Shown: positions 23,099 to 35,226, numbered from the stretch's first letter. The stretch: DNA of 64,000 nucleotides from Chionoecetes opilio (GCA_016584305.1 JACEEZ010012922.1:295001-359000); one strand, 5' to 3'. Made by a program: numbers and translations. The notes: generated from the sequence alone by a model not told the origin.

Positions 23099-23181
23099 CA
23101 ATAAACAATAGTAATAATATAAATAATGATAATAACAATAATAGATGATAATAATAATAATAATAATATCAATAAAAAAAA

Positions 23182-23215
<34 letters not shown>

Positions 23216-23328
23216 GTAATAATAATAATATTATTAATAATAATAATAATAGATAATAATGATAAGTGATAATAATGATAACAATAATAAGAGATAATAA
23301 TGATAAGTGATAATAATGATAACAATAA

Positions 23329-24195
23329 TCTAATATGCTATAGGAGTAGCCGTGTGTCTGTATGTGTGTGTGTCTGTCTGTCTGTTTTAGGTAACCGAAA
23401 CTGTAAATTCAATTTTGATGAGAGTAGGCTCAACAAATCGTAGGTGGTAAGCGGCTTGGTCCCATGTCGATTGAATAATTTTGAAGGGGGGTTTTGGGCT
23501 AAAAACACTTTAGGAGAATTAGGTTACACGAAAAATTCTGCGGTAACGTCATGCTGATTCCACAAACTCAGTAGACGCATGAACGTTTGTGTGCGTGTGT
23601 GTGTGTTGGAATCACACTGAACAAAGGATTGGAATCACACGGAACGTGGTCTACCCCGAGGAACTTTGACCAGTGACCAACGACAGCAACAACACGATTG
23701 GAGTTTGCAATCACATGTTGTCTAATATCTAATATACTATAGGAGTAGCCGTGTATCTGTGTGTGTGTGCGCCCGTCTGTCTGTTTTTGGTAGCCGAAAC
23801 TGTAAATTCTATTTTGATGAGAGTAGGCTCAAAAAATCGCAAATAGATCGTAGGTGGTAAGCGGTTTGGTCCCATGTCGATTGAATCATTTGGAAGGGGG
23901 GGGTTTGGGCTAAAAACACTTTAGGAGTTTTAAATTACAGGAAAAACTCTGCGGTAACGTCTTGCTGAATTCCACAAACTCAGTAGACTCATGAACGTTT
24001 GTGTGCGTGTGTGTGTGTTGGAATCACACGGAACACAAAGGGTTGGAATCACACGGAACGTGGTCTACCCCGAGGCACTTTGACTAGTGACCAACGACAG
24101 CAACAACACGATTGGAGATTGCAATCACATGTTGTCTAATATATACTACTACTACAAACATCAATACATGGGTCCGAAGGGCCCACAAACACTTG
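23329..24195 (+). mobile_element. Helitron-like family 2, two copies head to tail
   Basis: Two starts are visible: A|TCTAATATGCTATAGGAG at 23,329 and A|TCTAATATACTATAGGAG at 23,728. The first copy stops at TTGTCTAATA without the terminal hairpin and runs straight into the second start. The second copy has the full end, with GGGTCCGAAGGGCCC and ACAAACACTTG|T at 24,195. Both carry the block GGAATCACACGGAACGTGGT and CAACGACAGCAACAACACGA. The shared TCTAATATA sequence at the join could reflect recombination or rolling-circle end bypass. Confidence 0.75.
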
Positions 24196-24306
24196 TAATA
24201 ATAACGATAACACTAATAATATATGATAGATAATAATGATCATAATTGTGATGTGTTATTATCGTGATCATAACCGTTGATGAATACAGTAGCAATGAGA
24301 AAAATA

Positions 24307-25016
24307 TCTTTATAATAATATAAGCGAAAGTTTGTGTGTGTCGGTCGGTCTGTCTGTCTGTCTGTCCGCGATAGGTGCCGCCCCCAGTGCCCCAATCCCC
24401 TCAAATGGCACAGTTTTGGAACCAGCTCGACCAGGGGAAGGTTTTAAGCCCACTTATGAGATGATCCGATCATCTTTTCTTTTTTTTAGCTGCCTATTAG
24501 CGAAAATTGTGAAAAAAAGTGGGTTGTGAGAATTGAGGAAACCTTGATGTAGGGTGATGGGTAATGGGTGAGTGAATAGGTGGGGTGATGGGTAATGGGT
24601 GTGGGGTGATGGGTGAGTGAATGGGTGGGGGGTGATGATAATAGATATGGTGGGTGGGTGGATAGAGGTGAGATAATGGGTGAGGGAATAGATGGGGGGT
24701 GATGGGAAATGGGTGAGTGAATGGGTGTGTGGTGATGGGTAATGGGTGAGTGAATGGGTGGGGGGTGATGGGTAATGGGTGAGTTAATGGGTGGGGGGTG
24801 ATGGGTAATGGGTGAGTGAATGGGTTGGGGGTGATGTGAATGGGTTGGCGTTAATACATACAATCATGATTTCAGGAAAGCTAGAAGGGGCTATCTGGAG
24901 CGTCTGTGTTTGGTGGGTCTTCGGCCCACCAAACACAGGTGGTGGGCCAATGGCCCACCAATAGCCTCCGCAGGAGCTAGCCAAAAAGTCCGCCCGGAGG
25001 GCGGCTTTGCGGCTAG
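24307..25016 (+). mobile_element. Helitron (family 1), forward copy
   Basis: It starts A|TCTTTATAATAATATAAGCG, includes a GT/TCTG-rich 5' region and the reverse complement of the 30-bp minisatellite (24,545-24,850), and ends with the hairpin CCGCCCGGAGGGCGG, CTTTGCGGCTAG and T. Insertion between A and T with no target duplication is as expected. The target was a TAA-rich tract. Confidence 0.88.
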
Positions 25017-25327
25017 TTTATAATAATAATGATAATAGTAATGATGATTACAATAATAACAATAAATGATTCATTAATTCAGTAATAGATAATAGTAATA
25101 ATAGTATCTAATATAATATTGATAATAATAATAATAATGATAACAATAATAATAATATAAATAATAATATTTGTATTAATGATAATAATATTTATGATAA
25201 TAATATTGATAAATGCACCTACCATACATAACATTACTATATGCAGTCTTTCAGCTTACATCACACAAATGAGTTTTACAATAAAAGCGTCTTACCTAGA
25301 ATATAAAGTATATAAATATTACCGGTA

Positions 25328-25811
25328 AATCTAATTGTAGTTAGCTAATAACATGTTTGTAAGTTTGTTTTTGAGTCCAGCTCGTGAATTACTGTTCATT
25401 GTCTCTTGAGGAAGTTGATTCCTGTGTTTGGGTCCTCGGAATAGGATACTCTGTTGGGCGTGACTTGTTCTACACAGTGGGGTTCTTAAATTATTTAATC
25501 TTCTAGTGTCACTACGGTCTATTACATTAAAATTACAATTTATTGGAAATGAATGCAAGGCTCCGTATACAAATAAGCATGTCTGTAGGTGTATAATATC
25601 TTGCAATAATAATAATTTGTAGCTTATAAGGAGAGGGTGAGTGTGATCATAGCTTTGGCTGTGAGACATTATGCGTATCAACTTCTTCTGTTCAACAAAA
25701 AGATGATCTATGTATGTTTAATAAGCTCCCCCCCCCATAAAGCACAAAAATATAATATATATGGATATGCTAGTGAAAGATATATTTGTTTAAGACAATA
25801 TTTCTCTAGTC
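25328..25811 (-). pseudogene. LINE ORF2 C-terminus (third LINE copy)
   Basis: On the minus strand MSHSQSYDHTHPLLISYKLL, DIIHLQTCLFVYGALHSFP, RLNNLRTPLCRTSHAQQSIL and FRGPKHRNQLPQETMNSNS make the typical C-terminal segment of CR1/Jockey-type ORF2. Upstream of it, with two frameshifts, is a YLSLAYPYILYFCALWGG-like segment. It joins the RT fragment at 28,665-29,040 across the inserted transposon. Removing the insertion and one copy of CTGTACAT gives a continuous reading across the codons for GIMYRTRE. Confidence 0.85.
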
Positions 25812-25819
25812 CTGTACAT

Positions 25820-28656
25820 TAGGGTGGAGTGAAAATATTATTTTTGGATTTATAATTTACTTGAGTGTGGAATAGCTGCCAATGGGCTTTAGAAACAATC
25901 ATGTGAAAGTATAATAAAATTGAAGCATTGCTTGATCGACCACCAGCGATTTTAATATATGGCATATTTCATGTTTTAACGATCGCTTTGCCCATCATGA
26001 GTCATCCAGGATGCTGGTCTTTCAAGCAAGTTACTGCAAATAATTAACAGATTAGTTTGCTGCAGACTGTTTTATTTGCAATTTTATTGCAATTTTATTG
26101 CAATTTTATAATCATTATTTTTTTTCTTCAGAATGGCAACTATTACGAGGGAGAAGGCGGCATGTGTGATTTTTGGCGCGCCACGCGAGATATCCACAAA
26201 TATTCTTCTCACCTACGCTGATGTTATGAAGGCTTACATCCATACGAGACAACAGCTGACAACGAAGAATGACAAATATCCATCGTTCGCCGAAGTATCA
26301 GAAAAAGTTTGCGTTGATGTTGAACTTGTTTGGGAGAAAGCGTCTCTTCCGACCGTGACGCACGGACGAGTGATTGCAACGCTCAGACCGTACAACGAGA
26401 AATACAAGAAGATCTTGAAACCATACAAGGCTCGGAAGGACAACGGCAACTACAAGCAATAACTTGAACAGTTCAGAGAAGATGCAGATAAACTCCTCGA
26501 CATTAGCAAATGCAAATGTGTAGATTTCGTCGTGAGCTGTAAGTGCAAAAGAGCGGACAAAGTACCAGTCAAAGAAAGAAAGTTTCTAGAGGACCAGAGA
26601 GGAGCCAGAAAGATTGTTATAGGAGGCATCGATTTGATGGAAACAACAAAGCTACATAATAAAATATCCAGGAAAGAGGGTGAATCGAGAAGAGACAGGA
26701 TTCACCAAGAACAATGGAAGCAGCAATTCAATTATGGAAGCTACAAGGAGGAAGACGAGGACGACGACACCGACAACAGCGACGAAGAACACATCCGATC
26801 TAAGTCACACTGTAAGCCTGATCTATAGACACCGGAGAATAAACGACAAAGAATGACGATGACTGTACGATTACCATCTTTGGCTATAGCGTGCGATAGA
26901 ACGGGAGTCTCAGATCGAGCAGCAGCCGTTACTGTCTCAGCTGTGCTACAAGACATGGGAATTGTGTCTCCAAAGGACACCTCCAATGTCATTGATCGTA
27001 GTAAAATTCGCCGAGAAAGAAGTAGAACTCGTCAAGAACTGACAAAACTAAACAGCAGTAAGACAGACTTGCCTGGACTGTACTTCGACAGTTGAAAGGA
27101 TAGAACGCTGAAAAATGTACGCGACGCCGCAGGACATGGCCACCGGGACAGATATACAGAAGAGCACGTCAGCATTATTTGTGAACCAGGTTCATCGTAC
27201 TTTGGCCACGTGACGCCGTTAAGTGAATCAAGCAAGGCGATTTCAAAAGTAATCTTTGAATGCTTGGCTGAGCGAAGTGTGGATCTCGACAATGTGAAAG
27301 TCGTCGGATGCGACGGGACCGTTGTCAACACTGGACATAATGGCGGAGTTACTCGGCTGCTTGAGGAATTACTACAAAAACCGCTGCAATGGCTCGTGTG
27401 CTTATTACATGCTAACGAGCTCCCCCTGTGACATCTGTTTCAGCATTTAGATGGAGCAACTACAGGACCTAAGTGCTTTTCAGGACCGATAGGGAAATCT
27501 CTCACAACATGCACGGAGCTCCATATAACATCGTATGAACCTTTATCGCTATTACAGCCACTGCCGCATGTTGACGTGAAGGACCTGAGCACTGACCAGC
27601 AGTACATGTGGCAGATGTGTCAAGCTGTCAGTGAAGGACACTGTCCCTGTGATCTAGCATTGTGAAAACCGGGACCATTGAACCCCTCGCGATGGTTGAC
27701 AACTGCCAACAGAATCCTCCGCCTCTATGTTGGCCTCGATGCAGCATCCAACAACATTAAAATTCTCGTCACATTCATCATCCAGGTCTACGCCCCAACA
27801 TTGTTCGCCATCAAGACGCAGCCATCATGCAAAGATGGAGCCAAACATCTGCACGGGATGATGGTGAGAACACGGTACCTCAGCTCCTCTCTAAAGAAAG
27901 TCGTCGACCCGGTGATTCGGCGAAACGGCTTCTGCGGACACCCCGAGAACGTGCTATTAGCCATGATCACAGATGAGCGACCACATATAAGGGAACTCGG
28001 ACTCAGAAGAATCATGAAGGCAAGATCACATGTGTCTGCAAACAAAATCCGCAGGTTTCAAGTGCCACCGCTCAACCTCGACGCGACCGAATACCAGGAC
28101 ATGGTCGATTGGCAGACTTTGACCGTGAAGGAGCCTCCTGTTACGATGGATATGACGGACAACGAATTGAAGGACATGATCTCTGCTCAAATTTCACCAC
28201 TTGTCCTCTTCCATCGTTTCCCTTGTCACACATAGGCGGTGGAAAGATGCGTGAAGCTAGTTACCGAAGCTTCAGCCGCTGTGTGTGGCGAGACGTCCCG
28301 CCATGGATTTATTCGGGCTCGCATCGCTTTTCGGCAGCTTATGCCGAAACTTGAGTCTAAACGAGACTATAAATTCTGAATTAACCATGCATGCATAACT
28401 CAGACTCTATCGTTAGCATAATAGTGACCCAAATTAACAAAAAATATATAGTCTGATGTTTACTCGTATTGCAGGTATTATTGTGTAAAATCGTATATTA
28501 TTGTAAACTTATAACGTCTGGTGGTCGATCAAAATTTTTTCTGATTTCAATAAACTTTTTTGCATATTGTTATATTAGTCCATTGGCAGCTTTTCAGACC
28601 TCAAGTAAGTTAAAATAAAAAAATAAAGATTGTTGGGCCATTTTCACTGCACCCTA
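25820..28656 (+). mobile_element. DNA transposon with TAGGGTG ends and 8-bp target duplication
   Basis: Termini are TAGGGTGGAGTGAAAAT on the left and, in reverse, TAGGGTGCAGTGAAAAT on the right, with a second inner inverted block (AGCTGCCAATGG). The exact duplication CTGTACAT flanks it (25,812-25,819 and 28,657-28,664), and it interrupts a LINE frame. The plus strand carries one broken transposase gene. The 8-bp duplication is shared with hAT, P and Merlin, but the protein shows none of their hallmark motifs that I can recognise. A diverged relative is at 34,294-36,680. Confidence 0.9.
26133..28374 (+). pseudogene. putative transposase of an unnamed family
   Basis: The gene begins MATITREKAACVIFGAPREI, with an N-terminal region that could bind DNA. 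A Cys-rich KCKCVDFVVSCKCKRADK segment and an acidic stretch EEDEDDDTDNSDEEH follow. Next is a central segment with VGCDGTVVNTGHNGGVTRLL and LVCLLHANELPL, then SRWLTTANRILRLYVGL and VYAPTLFAIKTQPSCKDGAK. Near the end CHTQAVERCVKLVTEASAAV and HGFIRARIAFRQLMPK close the protein. Stops or frame breaks occur at about 26,460, 26,826, 27,093, 27,429, 27,663 and 28,232. The D-[GS]-T-x2-N-T-G motif and the H-x-N-E-L-P-L motif recur in the second copy, so they are conserved and probably functional, possibly catalytic. I recognise the family only as repeat-encoded and cannot name its superfamily. Confidence 0.7.
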
Positions 28657-28664
28657 CTGTACAT

Positions 28665-29040
28665 TATACCTGTTATTTTACACAATTTAGTTTTTAAGCA
28701 TTCTATATGATATTTCCATTTTAAATAGTTATCAATTATGACACATAAACATTTTATTTCATTAAATTGATTTAGAATTATAAATTATCAATGTTTATAT
28801 TTACATGGGGTGTTTGTGTCATTAAAGCATGTGAAATCATGTAATTTCTTTGATCTACATTGAGTGTTAGTTTTACACTACATTCACTGTGACTTAGTGC
28901 ATTTGATCCAATTTGCTACGTGCTTTAATTCTCGGTTTAGTGTAATTTTCAATTAGTTAACATCTCTCCCGGTTATGAATATATTTGTGTCATCTGCGAA
29001 AATTAAGAAATTTAGTAAATTGGTGCTACGTTCAATGTCA
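28665..29040 (-). pseudogene. LINE ORF2, RT catalytic region (third LINE copy)
   Basis: On the minus strand STNLLNFLIFADDTNIFITG contains the FADD catalytic motif, followed by RELKHVANWIKCTK and, after frame changes, VIIDNYLKWKYHIECLKTKL and CKITGIMY. These are the palm and thumb segments that precede the C-terminal part at 25,328-25,811. The upstream end is cut by a TA microsatellite at 29,040. Confidence 0.85.
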
Positions 29041-29053
29041 TATATATATATAT

Positions 29054-29102
<49 letters not shown>

Positions 29103-29125
29103 ATAATATATATATATATATATAT

Positions 29126-29177
<52 letters not shown>

Positions 29178-29178
29178 A

Positions 29179-29216
<38 letters not shown>
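29041..29216. repeat. (TA)n microsatellite
   Basis: TA dinucleotide run with scattered phase shifts, separating the LINE fragment from a gypsy fragment. Confidence 0.96.
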
Positions 29217-29220
<4 letters not shown>

Positions 29221-29289
29221 GTAGGCTAAACCTAAGTAGTAGGCATAACTAAAATGAGTTTTTGTTATGTATACTGTTATCGAACTGTG

Positions 29290-29475
29290 GTTTAGTTAAA
29301 TATAAAATTCCTCCTTCTATTACGAATTGATCTAAAGTATTTCTGGGGTATTTAGATCTGGGTATTCTGCCTCCTTCTAGATACTCTATCATTTCTCTCC
29401 ATCTACGGTCCTCTCGTTGCATTTCCTTTACTTCTTCTTTAGTTTCCTTGTCCTCACACGGCTGGCTGTGATATG
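29290..29475 (-). pseudogene. gypsy pol fragment just before integrase zinc finger
   Basis: The minus strand reads EEVKEMQREDRRWREMIEYL, EGGRIPRSKYPRNTLDQFVI and EGGILYLTKPQFDN. This is the linker between RNase H and the H2C2 finger found in common (RT-before-integrase) gypsy elements. The fragment is cut at the TA tract. Its sequence type differs from the two Gmr1-like elements. The neighbouring 29,480-29,980 shows no clear coding motif. Confidence 0.65.
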
Positions 29476-29989
29476 TTGTAGTTGCCCCCTCTGCTAACTT
29501 GTGAGCGCTTGGCCACCTGGTCCGCCAACAGCATCCTACCTTGGGACCCTAAGTAATACACGTTATTAGTCCTGGTCAACAAAAGGAATCACCAGTAAGT
29601 CATGTCTACATCTCTAGTTAACAAATATTCCATAACATACCTTTACCAAGGGCGAGAATATCACCTCCCCACAGGCGACTTAGCTCAATGAACGTCGAGC
29701 TGCTTCTAAAATTATCCTAACCTAGAAGCCCCGTTCTCACCTCGTTTCGCTACGTGTCTAATTACTACTGGCTTAAAATATAAGCCTAACCAGTGATTCA
29801 GGAATGAGGCGTGGAGGAAAATTCCTCGTTAGCTTATTGATACTTATGTGTTATTTCATCTCTTTCCCTATTAATGTAATTTCTCGCGTTACACGTTCAT
29901 GTTCTGGTCATCTGCTGGGTAGTATCACTGCCTGGTCTTCTGTTTTGGTTGACGGCTGGTGAGGTGCCTCTAGTTCTGCCATCGACAGC

Positions 29990-31010
29990 TGAATGAGTCA
30001 GCTTCCTAGCGCTGTCACTGCTAGCCTATGCCCCGGCAGCAGAGACGTCCACACGCACAGCATCTGGTGTTCTAACAGAAGCACTAGTACCATCTCCTAT
30101 ACTCACACCAGCTCCAGCACTGCCGAGCTCTCGTTCCAAGGATCCAGCATGAGTTCCACTTGGGGTCGAAGCTTCGTGTCTGGGAGTAATGCCAGACGCA
30201 CCAGTATCACTTTTCCTCTCCTTAATGATGAGTCGTGTGTGTTTGAAGAACGCCACCTTGCCTTCGCTTCGAGCTTGTTTGAGTTGAGATAGTTGGGCTT
30301 TTCTAATGTTTTGTGAAGCCGGGTACAAATCTTTTTTATGAATATCCTGGTGCCTCGGAGCTTCGTAACGTTCCTCATCACGGCCTCGCGGTCTCCGTAC
30401 CTTGGAAAACGAACGATGATGGGAGGGTTACGATGGTCGTCACGCCGCCCCACTCGGTGCGCTCGTTCAATTTGTATGCTTGGTAGCTGGAACTTCTCCT
30501 CAAGTAGTTTGGTGACTTGAACAGCTGATTGCTCCTATGTTTCACCTTCCGGACGTTCTTCGATCCCGATAATTTGAAGGTTATTACGTCGGTTATAATC
30601 TTCCTGGTAGTTAGCACGTTCTACTAATCCTTTATCATTTTCTTCTTTGCTTGCAGGTCTTCCTTCAGTGCCTTGATTACTTCATGGTCGATCTGTCTCT
30701 CCTGTTTGTATTTCTTAACTTTTTGCTTCAATTCTTCAACATCTTTCTGGGTATACTCCAAACTGCTCCTTAGATCGTTAATCGTTGATTAGAGGGATCT
30801 AACATTTGCATAGACTTGTTTCATGAATGTTTCCATTGCACCTCTGTACGCTCGGTTTCGGGAGTCCAAAAGGGTTTTCAGCACTGATGTATCCATCTTG
30901 CTGAATATTGATGAATATTCCTTTGGCTTGGCCACTGGAGTGTAAACTGATAAGAAAAATATCCAGCGGAGGAGCACCACAACATACGTCTGCTCGCCAC
31001 CACAGCCACA
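29990..31010 (-). pseudogene. LINE ORF1 protein, coiled coil plus RNA-binding domain
   Basis: The minus strand begins near 30,900 with MDTSVLKTLLDSRNRAYRGA, then a heptad-rich coiled coil (SSLEYTQKDVEELKQKVKKY) and ANYQEDYNRRNNLQIIGIEE. It continues with VGRRDDHRNPPIIVRFPRYG, AVMRNVTKLRGTRIFIKKDL and a basic tail. A coiled coil followed by a Y..RNNL.I.GI.E motif and a PIIVRF motif is the layout of L1/L2/CR1-type ORF1p, which coats the LINE RNA. Frame breaks occur near 30,790, 30,620, 30,540 and 30,330. It lies downstream of ORF2 of the adjacent LINE, so it belongs to another copy. Confidence 0.85.
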
Positions 31011-32622
31011 ACGAGTCTCAAGGAGGAGGAATACATAGGAATACATATGAGTAACAGACACCAGGAGACCTATTGGTCCATAAATAGGGTATCTGCTGTA
31101 CTACATACTACTAACTATCAACTACATGTAGGAGGAACAGTTGGAAAATGATACCATGTCCCTAAAGAAGATAGGAACATTGAAATTTCGCAGTGAGGAA
31201 TAATAGGATATGAAATATACTAACTACAACTATCACTATCACTACTCGATCCGTGGGACTATAATATGCATTCGCAGGTCACTATCAATACCCATTTAAT
31301 TTACAGTGTGCGTCAAGTCTGTTTTTAAATGTAGTTATTGTGATGGCTTCAACAACATTTGCTGGTAACTTGTTCCATCGATCAACAACTCTAACATTGA
31401 AATAATATTTACGGAGATCTGTGATGCAACGATGACCGTTTAGTTTTAAACCGTTATTTCTTGTTATCACTTGAGGAGAAAGTTCGAATAGGTTCTTTTG
31501 ATTACTGACATCAAATCCTTTTGGGATCTTAAAGGTTTCTATCAAGTCCCCACGGATTCTAGGATCCTTTAAGGAAAACATATTAAGTTTCTGCAGTCTC
31601 TCTTCATAAGATGAGTTTCGCAGAGATGGAATTTGTTTGGTTGCTCTTCTTTGCACTGACTCCAATTTGGCTTGATCTTTTACGAAACAAGGCGACCAGA
31701 ATTGTACGGCATATTCTAAATGCGGCCTAACCAAAGACGTGTATAATCGTGTCATTACTTTTGGAGTTTTATGTTCACGGTTGCGTTTAATTAAGCTCAA
31801 CCTCATATTCGCCTTTTTGCTGGCAGCTAGGCAATGCGGACTAGTTTTAAGATCATTACTGATGATGACACCTAAATCCTTGCTGAACCTCAGTTAACTT
31901 TTATTTTGCATTTGATAGTTTTATTTGAAGTTATCGTTGCCTATATTCATTACTTTACATATATCGGAATTGAATTTTAATAGCCATTTATCACTTAAAT
32001 CTGATAATTTGTCGAGATCACGTTGCAAGAGTTCGCAGTTTTCCCTAGTATATGCTTTACCGCCTAATTTGGTGTCATCTGCAAATTTCGATATTGTAGA
32101 GACAAGTCCGCAGTCCAGACCATTGATATATATCAGAAAAAGAGTAGGACCCAAGACCGAGCCCTGAGGCACCCCACTAGTAACATCTAACCAATCAGAT
32201 GCCTCGCCATTTATTGCATCCCGTTGTTTACGATTTGAAGGCCAATCGCCAATCCATGTACATAACTGCTCTCCTAAGCCATGTGCCCTTAGCTTGGTCA
32301 AAAGTCGCTTATAGGGAACTGTATGGAAGGCTTTCTGAAAATCAAGGTATATTATATCCGTGGGAATTTTAGCGTCCCAGTTTGAATAAAAGACATTGAA
32401 AAAATCGAGTAGGTTTGTTAAGCAGGATCTCCTATTACGAAAACCATGCTGGGAGTTTAATATTGAGTTATTTTCATCGAGAAAATAAACTATTTTATCC
32501 CGCAATATTTTCTCAAATAGTTTAACAATCACACACGTTAGACTAATTGGGCGATAATTACTTGCGAGGCTCTTACTCCCTTTTTTGAATATCGGTGTAA
32601 CATTAGCTAATTTCCAGCTTCT
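31010..32622 (-). pseudogene. CR1/L2-like LINE ORF2 and 3' end
   Basis: On the minus strand the RT starts inside WKLANVTPIFKKGSKSLASN and YRPISLTCVIVKLFEKILRD, then HGFRNRRSCLTNLLDFF, IIYLDFQKAFHTVPYKRLLT, VTSGVPQGSVLGPTLFLIYI and the catalytic VSTISKFADDTKLGGKAYTR. After one break at about 31,900 the thumb and C-terminus follow (RPHLEYAVQFWSPCFVKDQA to RVVDRWNKLPANVVEAITI). The 3' UTR ends near 31,030 in (ATGTATTCCT)n, like the LINE end at 3,194. The protein is nearly complete from RT motif 1 to the C-terminus and is the best CR1/L2-like copy here. The endonuclease is absent, because the upstream end is replaced by an RTE fragment. Confidence 0.92.
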
Positions 32623-33238
32623 TTCCTGTGAATACAGGAGTGAGGCAAGGGTGCGTCCTTGCCCCATTTCTTTTCAACGCTTGTATGGACTGGGTATTGG
32701 ACAAGGTTGTAGATCAAAGTGATTGTGGAGCATCTGTCGGCAACACCAAGATCACTGATCTTGTTTTTGCCGATGATGCAGTAATCTTTGCTGAGTCGCT
32801 GGAGGTCCTGGTGATGGCTCTCGAGGCGCTGCACGAGGAGGCAAAGCCTTTGGGACTTGAGGTCTCCTGGCTCAAGACCAAGGTCCAGGTGTTTGGAGAC
32901 TTACTAGATGAAGCAGTACAGTCTGTTCATGCGTGTAGCGAGGACATTGAGATCTTGGAAAGTTTTACATACCTTGGTAGCGCAGTCCATAATGACGGCG
33001 GGTCACGTCAAGAAGTCTTACGGCGGATTGGCATAGCCCACGGTGTTTTGTACTCGCTCAGCGGGAGTATTGTGTTTCGGTACCTGTGCGGGAGGACAAA
33101 GATCCGGATCTTCAAGTCGCTTGTCATCCTGTCTTACTCTATGGTTGTGAGACATGGACACTAAATAGTGAATGAAGAGACGAATCAAAGCTTGGAATAA
33201 GGTTTCGCAGAATATGGGGTATCGCTGGATGATTCGGC
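32623..33238 (+). pseudogene. RTE-like LINE fragment
   Basis: The plus strand encodes VRQGCVLAPFLFNACMDWVL, ITDLVFADDAVIFAESLEVL, WLKTKVQVFGDLLDEAVQSV and ESFTYLGSAVHNDGGSRQEV, almost identical to the copy at 43,389-43,900. The join to the LINE on its left lies within a shared CCAGCTTCTTTCCTG, so microhomology or an assembly join is possible. The fragment degenerates after 33,120 and stops at an N. Confidence 0.88.
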
Positions 33239-33330
33239 TNAATTTTTTTTTTTCCGGTTTTGGTTTTTTTTTTTAAAAAAAACCCTGGTAAAGGGGGGGG
33301 GAAAAAACAAAAAAAAGGTGGGAAACCCTG
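33239..33330. other. low-quality sequence with an N at 33,240
   Basis: A single N is followed by runs of T, A and G of 4-10 bases that look like base-calling failures. The real content cannot be judged. Confidence 0.8.
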
Positions 33331-33761
33331 AGTCTAAACATCGGGAGTGTGCTTGAAAATAAAAAAGGGTATAACCACAGGTATGATTTAATGAGTGCAT
33401 CCTTTCGTGTCTAGGAACACCTGAGTAGTATTGTAGATAACAAACACTTGAATTGAATCATCAAAAGACCACCAAAAGTATTAAAGTGTTCGGTGAAATG
33501 CAAAACTATTACCATTTCACACAAACTCGTAACAAAGAGCTTATATTGGGTACAGGAGGATCTAATTTACATTTTATGTTAAGTCTAAAACTGAAAAACG
33601 GACTCTTGGATGCGAGTACAATAAGTATTTTTGGAAATACATGTACAATAAATTAGTTTCTCTACTTCACTGGTATCAAAAAGATAATTGCTTCAATGTT
33701 GTACAATTGAGCTGAGGTGTTAACCTACCAATTACTTGCAGCCTTGAAAACTAAATTCATA

Positions 33762-33764
<3 letters not shown>
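33331..33764. other. no recognisable feature
   Basis: AT-rich sequence without a convincing gene. One 67-codon frame at 33,453-33,656 has no motif I recognise. Confidence 0.5.
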
Positions 33765-34286
<522 letters not shown>

Positions 34287-34293
34287 CCAGGGT

Positions 34294-34690
34294 ACCAAAA
34301 TAGTTGGATTGGGTTACGATGGGAGGAAGGACAAGACCAGGGCGATGGTGCCCGACAGCTATGGGAAACTGCACCCAAGGTTGATCAGGGAGGAGCATGT
34401 GTCAGTGACAGAGGAGCCATCTGGAAGGTACCTTTGGCACTTTGTACCAGAGGACCCGGTGCCACCTGAGAAGCCTGCGTTCATGGTGGCTCAGGCTCTC
34501 TGTGATCTGCTGGTGACATACGACTCCACCGACTCACTGATCGTACTGCAAGGTGACTCAACTAGGGCCAACACGGGGTGGAAGGGTGGTACTCACGTCC
34601 ATTTGGAGAAGATGCTGGGACGCAAGCTCTTCTGGAGTATATGCGTGTTGCACACAAACGAGTTGCCCTTATATAAGTGTATTTCACTGA
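34294..34690 (+). pseudogene. unnamed transposase family, central part, second copy
   Basis: The plus strand reads GYDGRKDKTRAMVPDSYGKL, EEHVSVTEEPSGRYLWHFVP, LVTYDSTDSLIVLQGDSTRA, NTGWKGGTHVHLEKMLGRKL and FWSICVLHTNELPL. The last two segments align with VGCDGTVVNTG and LLHANELPL at 27,300-27,430, so this is the same family. The homology ends at LPL, and the following C-terminal half is found in opposite orientation at 35,736-36,680. Confidence 0.75.
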
Positions 34691-34911
34691 TATAAGCATG
34701 TGTATTACTATACTTTCTATATATTATTTGTATAACTATTGATAAGGTCTAATACTGCTACAGATAGTCCTTCGCGTCGCAACCGAGACTTAAGCACATT
34801 ATTTCTTGTATTGTACCATTATTTTTTGGGCTTGTATGTAACATATTAAGATCGTGCTTCCTTATTGGGTGACCTGAGGAACATACCAATATAAAGATCC
34901 ACGATGTTCAA

Positions 34912-35226
34912 GTTCAATTTTGAAGGGGGGTTTTGGGCTAAAAACACATTTAGCCGTATTAGATTACAGGAAACTGCGATAACGTCTTGCTGCATTCCAC
35001 AAACTCAGTAGACTCATGGACGTTTGTGTGCGTTTGTGAGTGTGTGTGTTAGAATCACACGGAACACAGAGGGTTGGAATCACACGGAACGTGGTCTACC
35101 CCGAGGCACTTTGACCAGTGACCAACGACAGCAACAACACGATTGGAGTTTGCAATCACATGTTGTCTAATATATACTACTACTACAAACATCAATACAT
35201 GGGTCCAAAGGGCCCACAAGCACTTG
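34912..35226 (+). mobile_element. Helitron-like family 2, 5'-truncated copy
   Basis: It matches the family from GAAGGGGGGTTTTGGGCTAA through GGAATCACACGGAACGTGGT to the terminal hairpin and ACAAGCACTTG|T. The first third, including the TC start, is missing. It is immediately followed by a SINE. Confidence 0.8.

Larger units (their letters stand above)
22736..25300. repeat. simple-sequence region: (GGA)n then (TAA)n with Helitron insertions
   Basis: A short (AGG)n at 22,736-22,766 is followed by an unclassified 150-bp stretch, then imperfect TAA/TAATGA trinucleotide arrays at about 22,970-23,330 and 25,020-25,210. Between them lie the Helitron-like elements at 23,329-24,195 and 24,307-25,016. 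No gene is visible. Confidence 0.85.

Noticed and set aside
22969..23325. Tyr/Ile-rich frames suggesting membrane segments
   Set aside because: They lie wholly in the TAA trinucleotide array.
23329..24195. Interpretation of the tandem family-2 copies as an LTR pair
   Set aside because: The copies are contiguous with no internal region, and the start and end match Helitron-like termini, not TG...CA.
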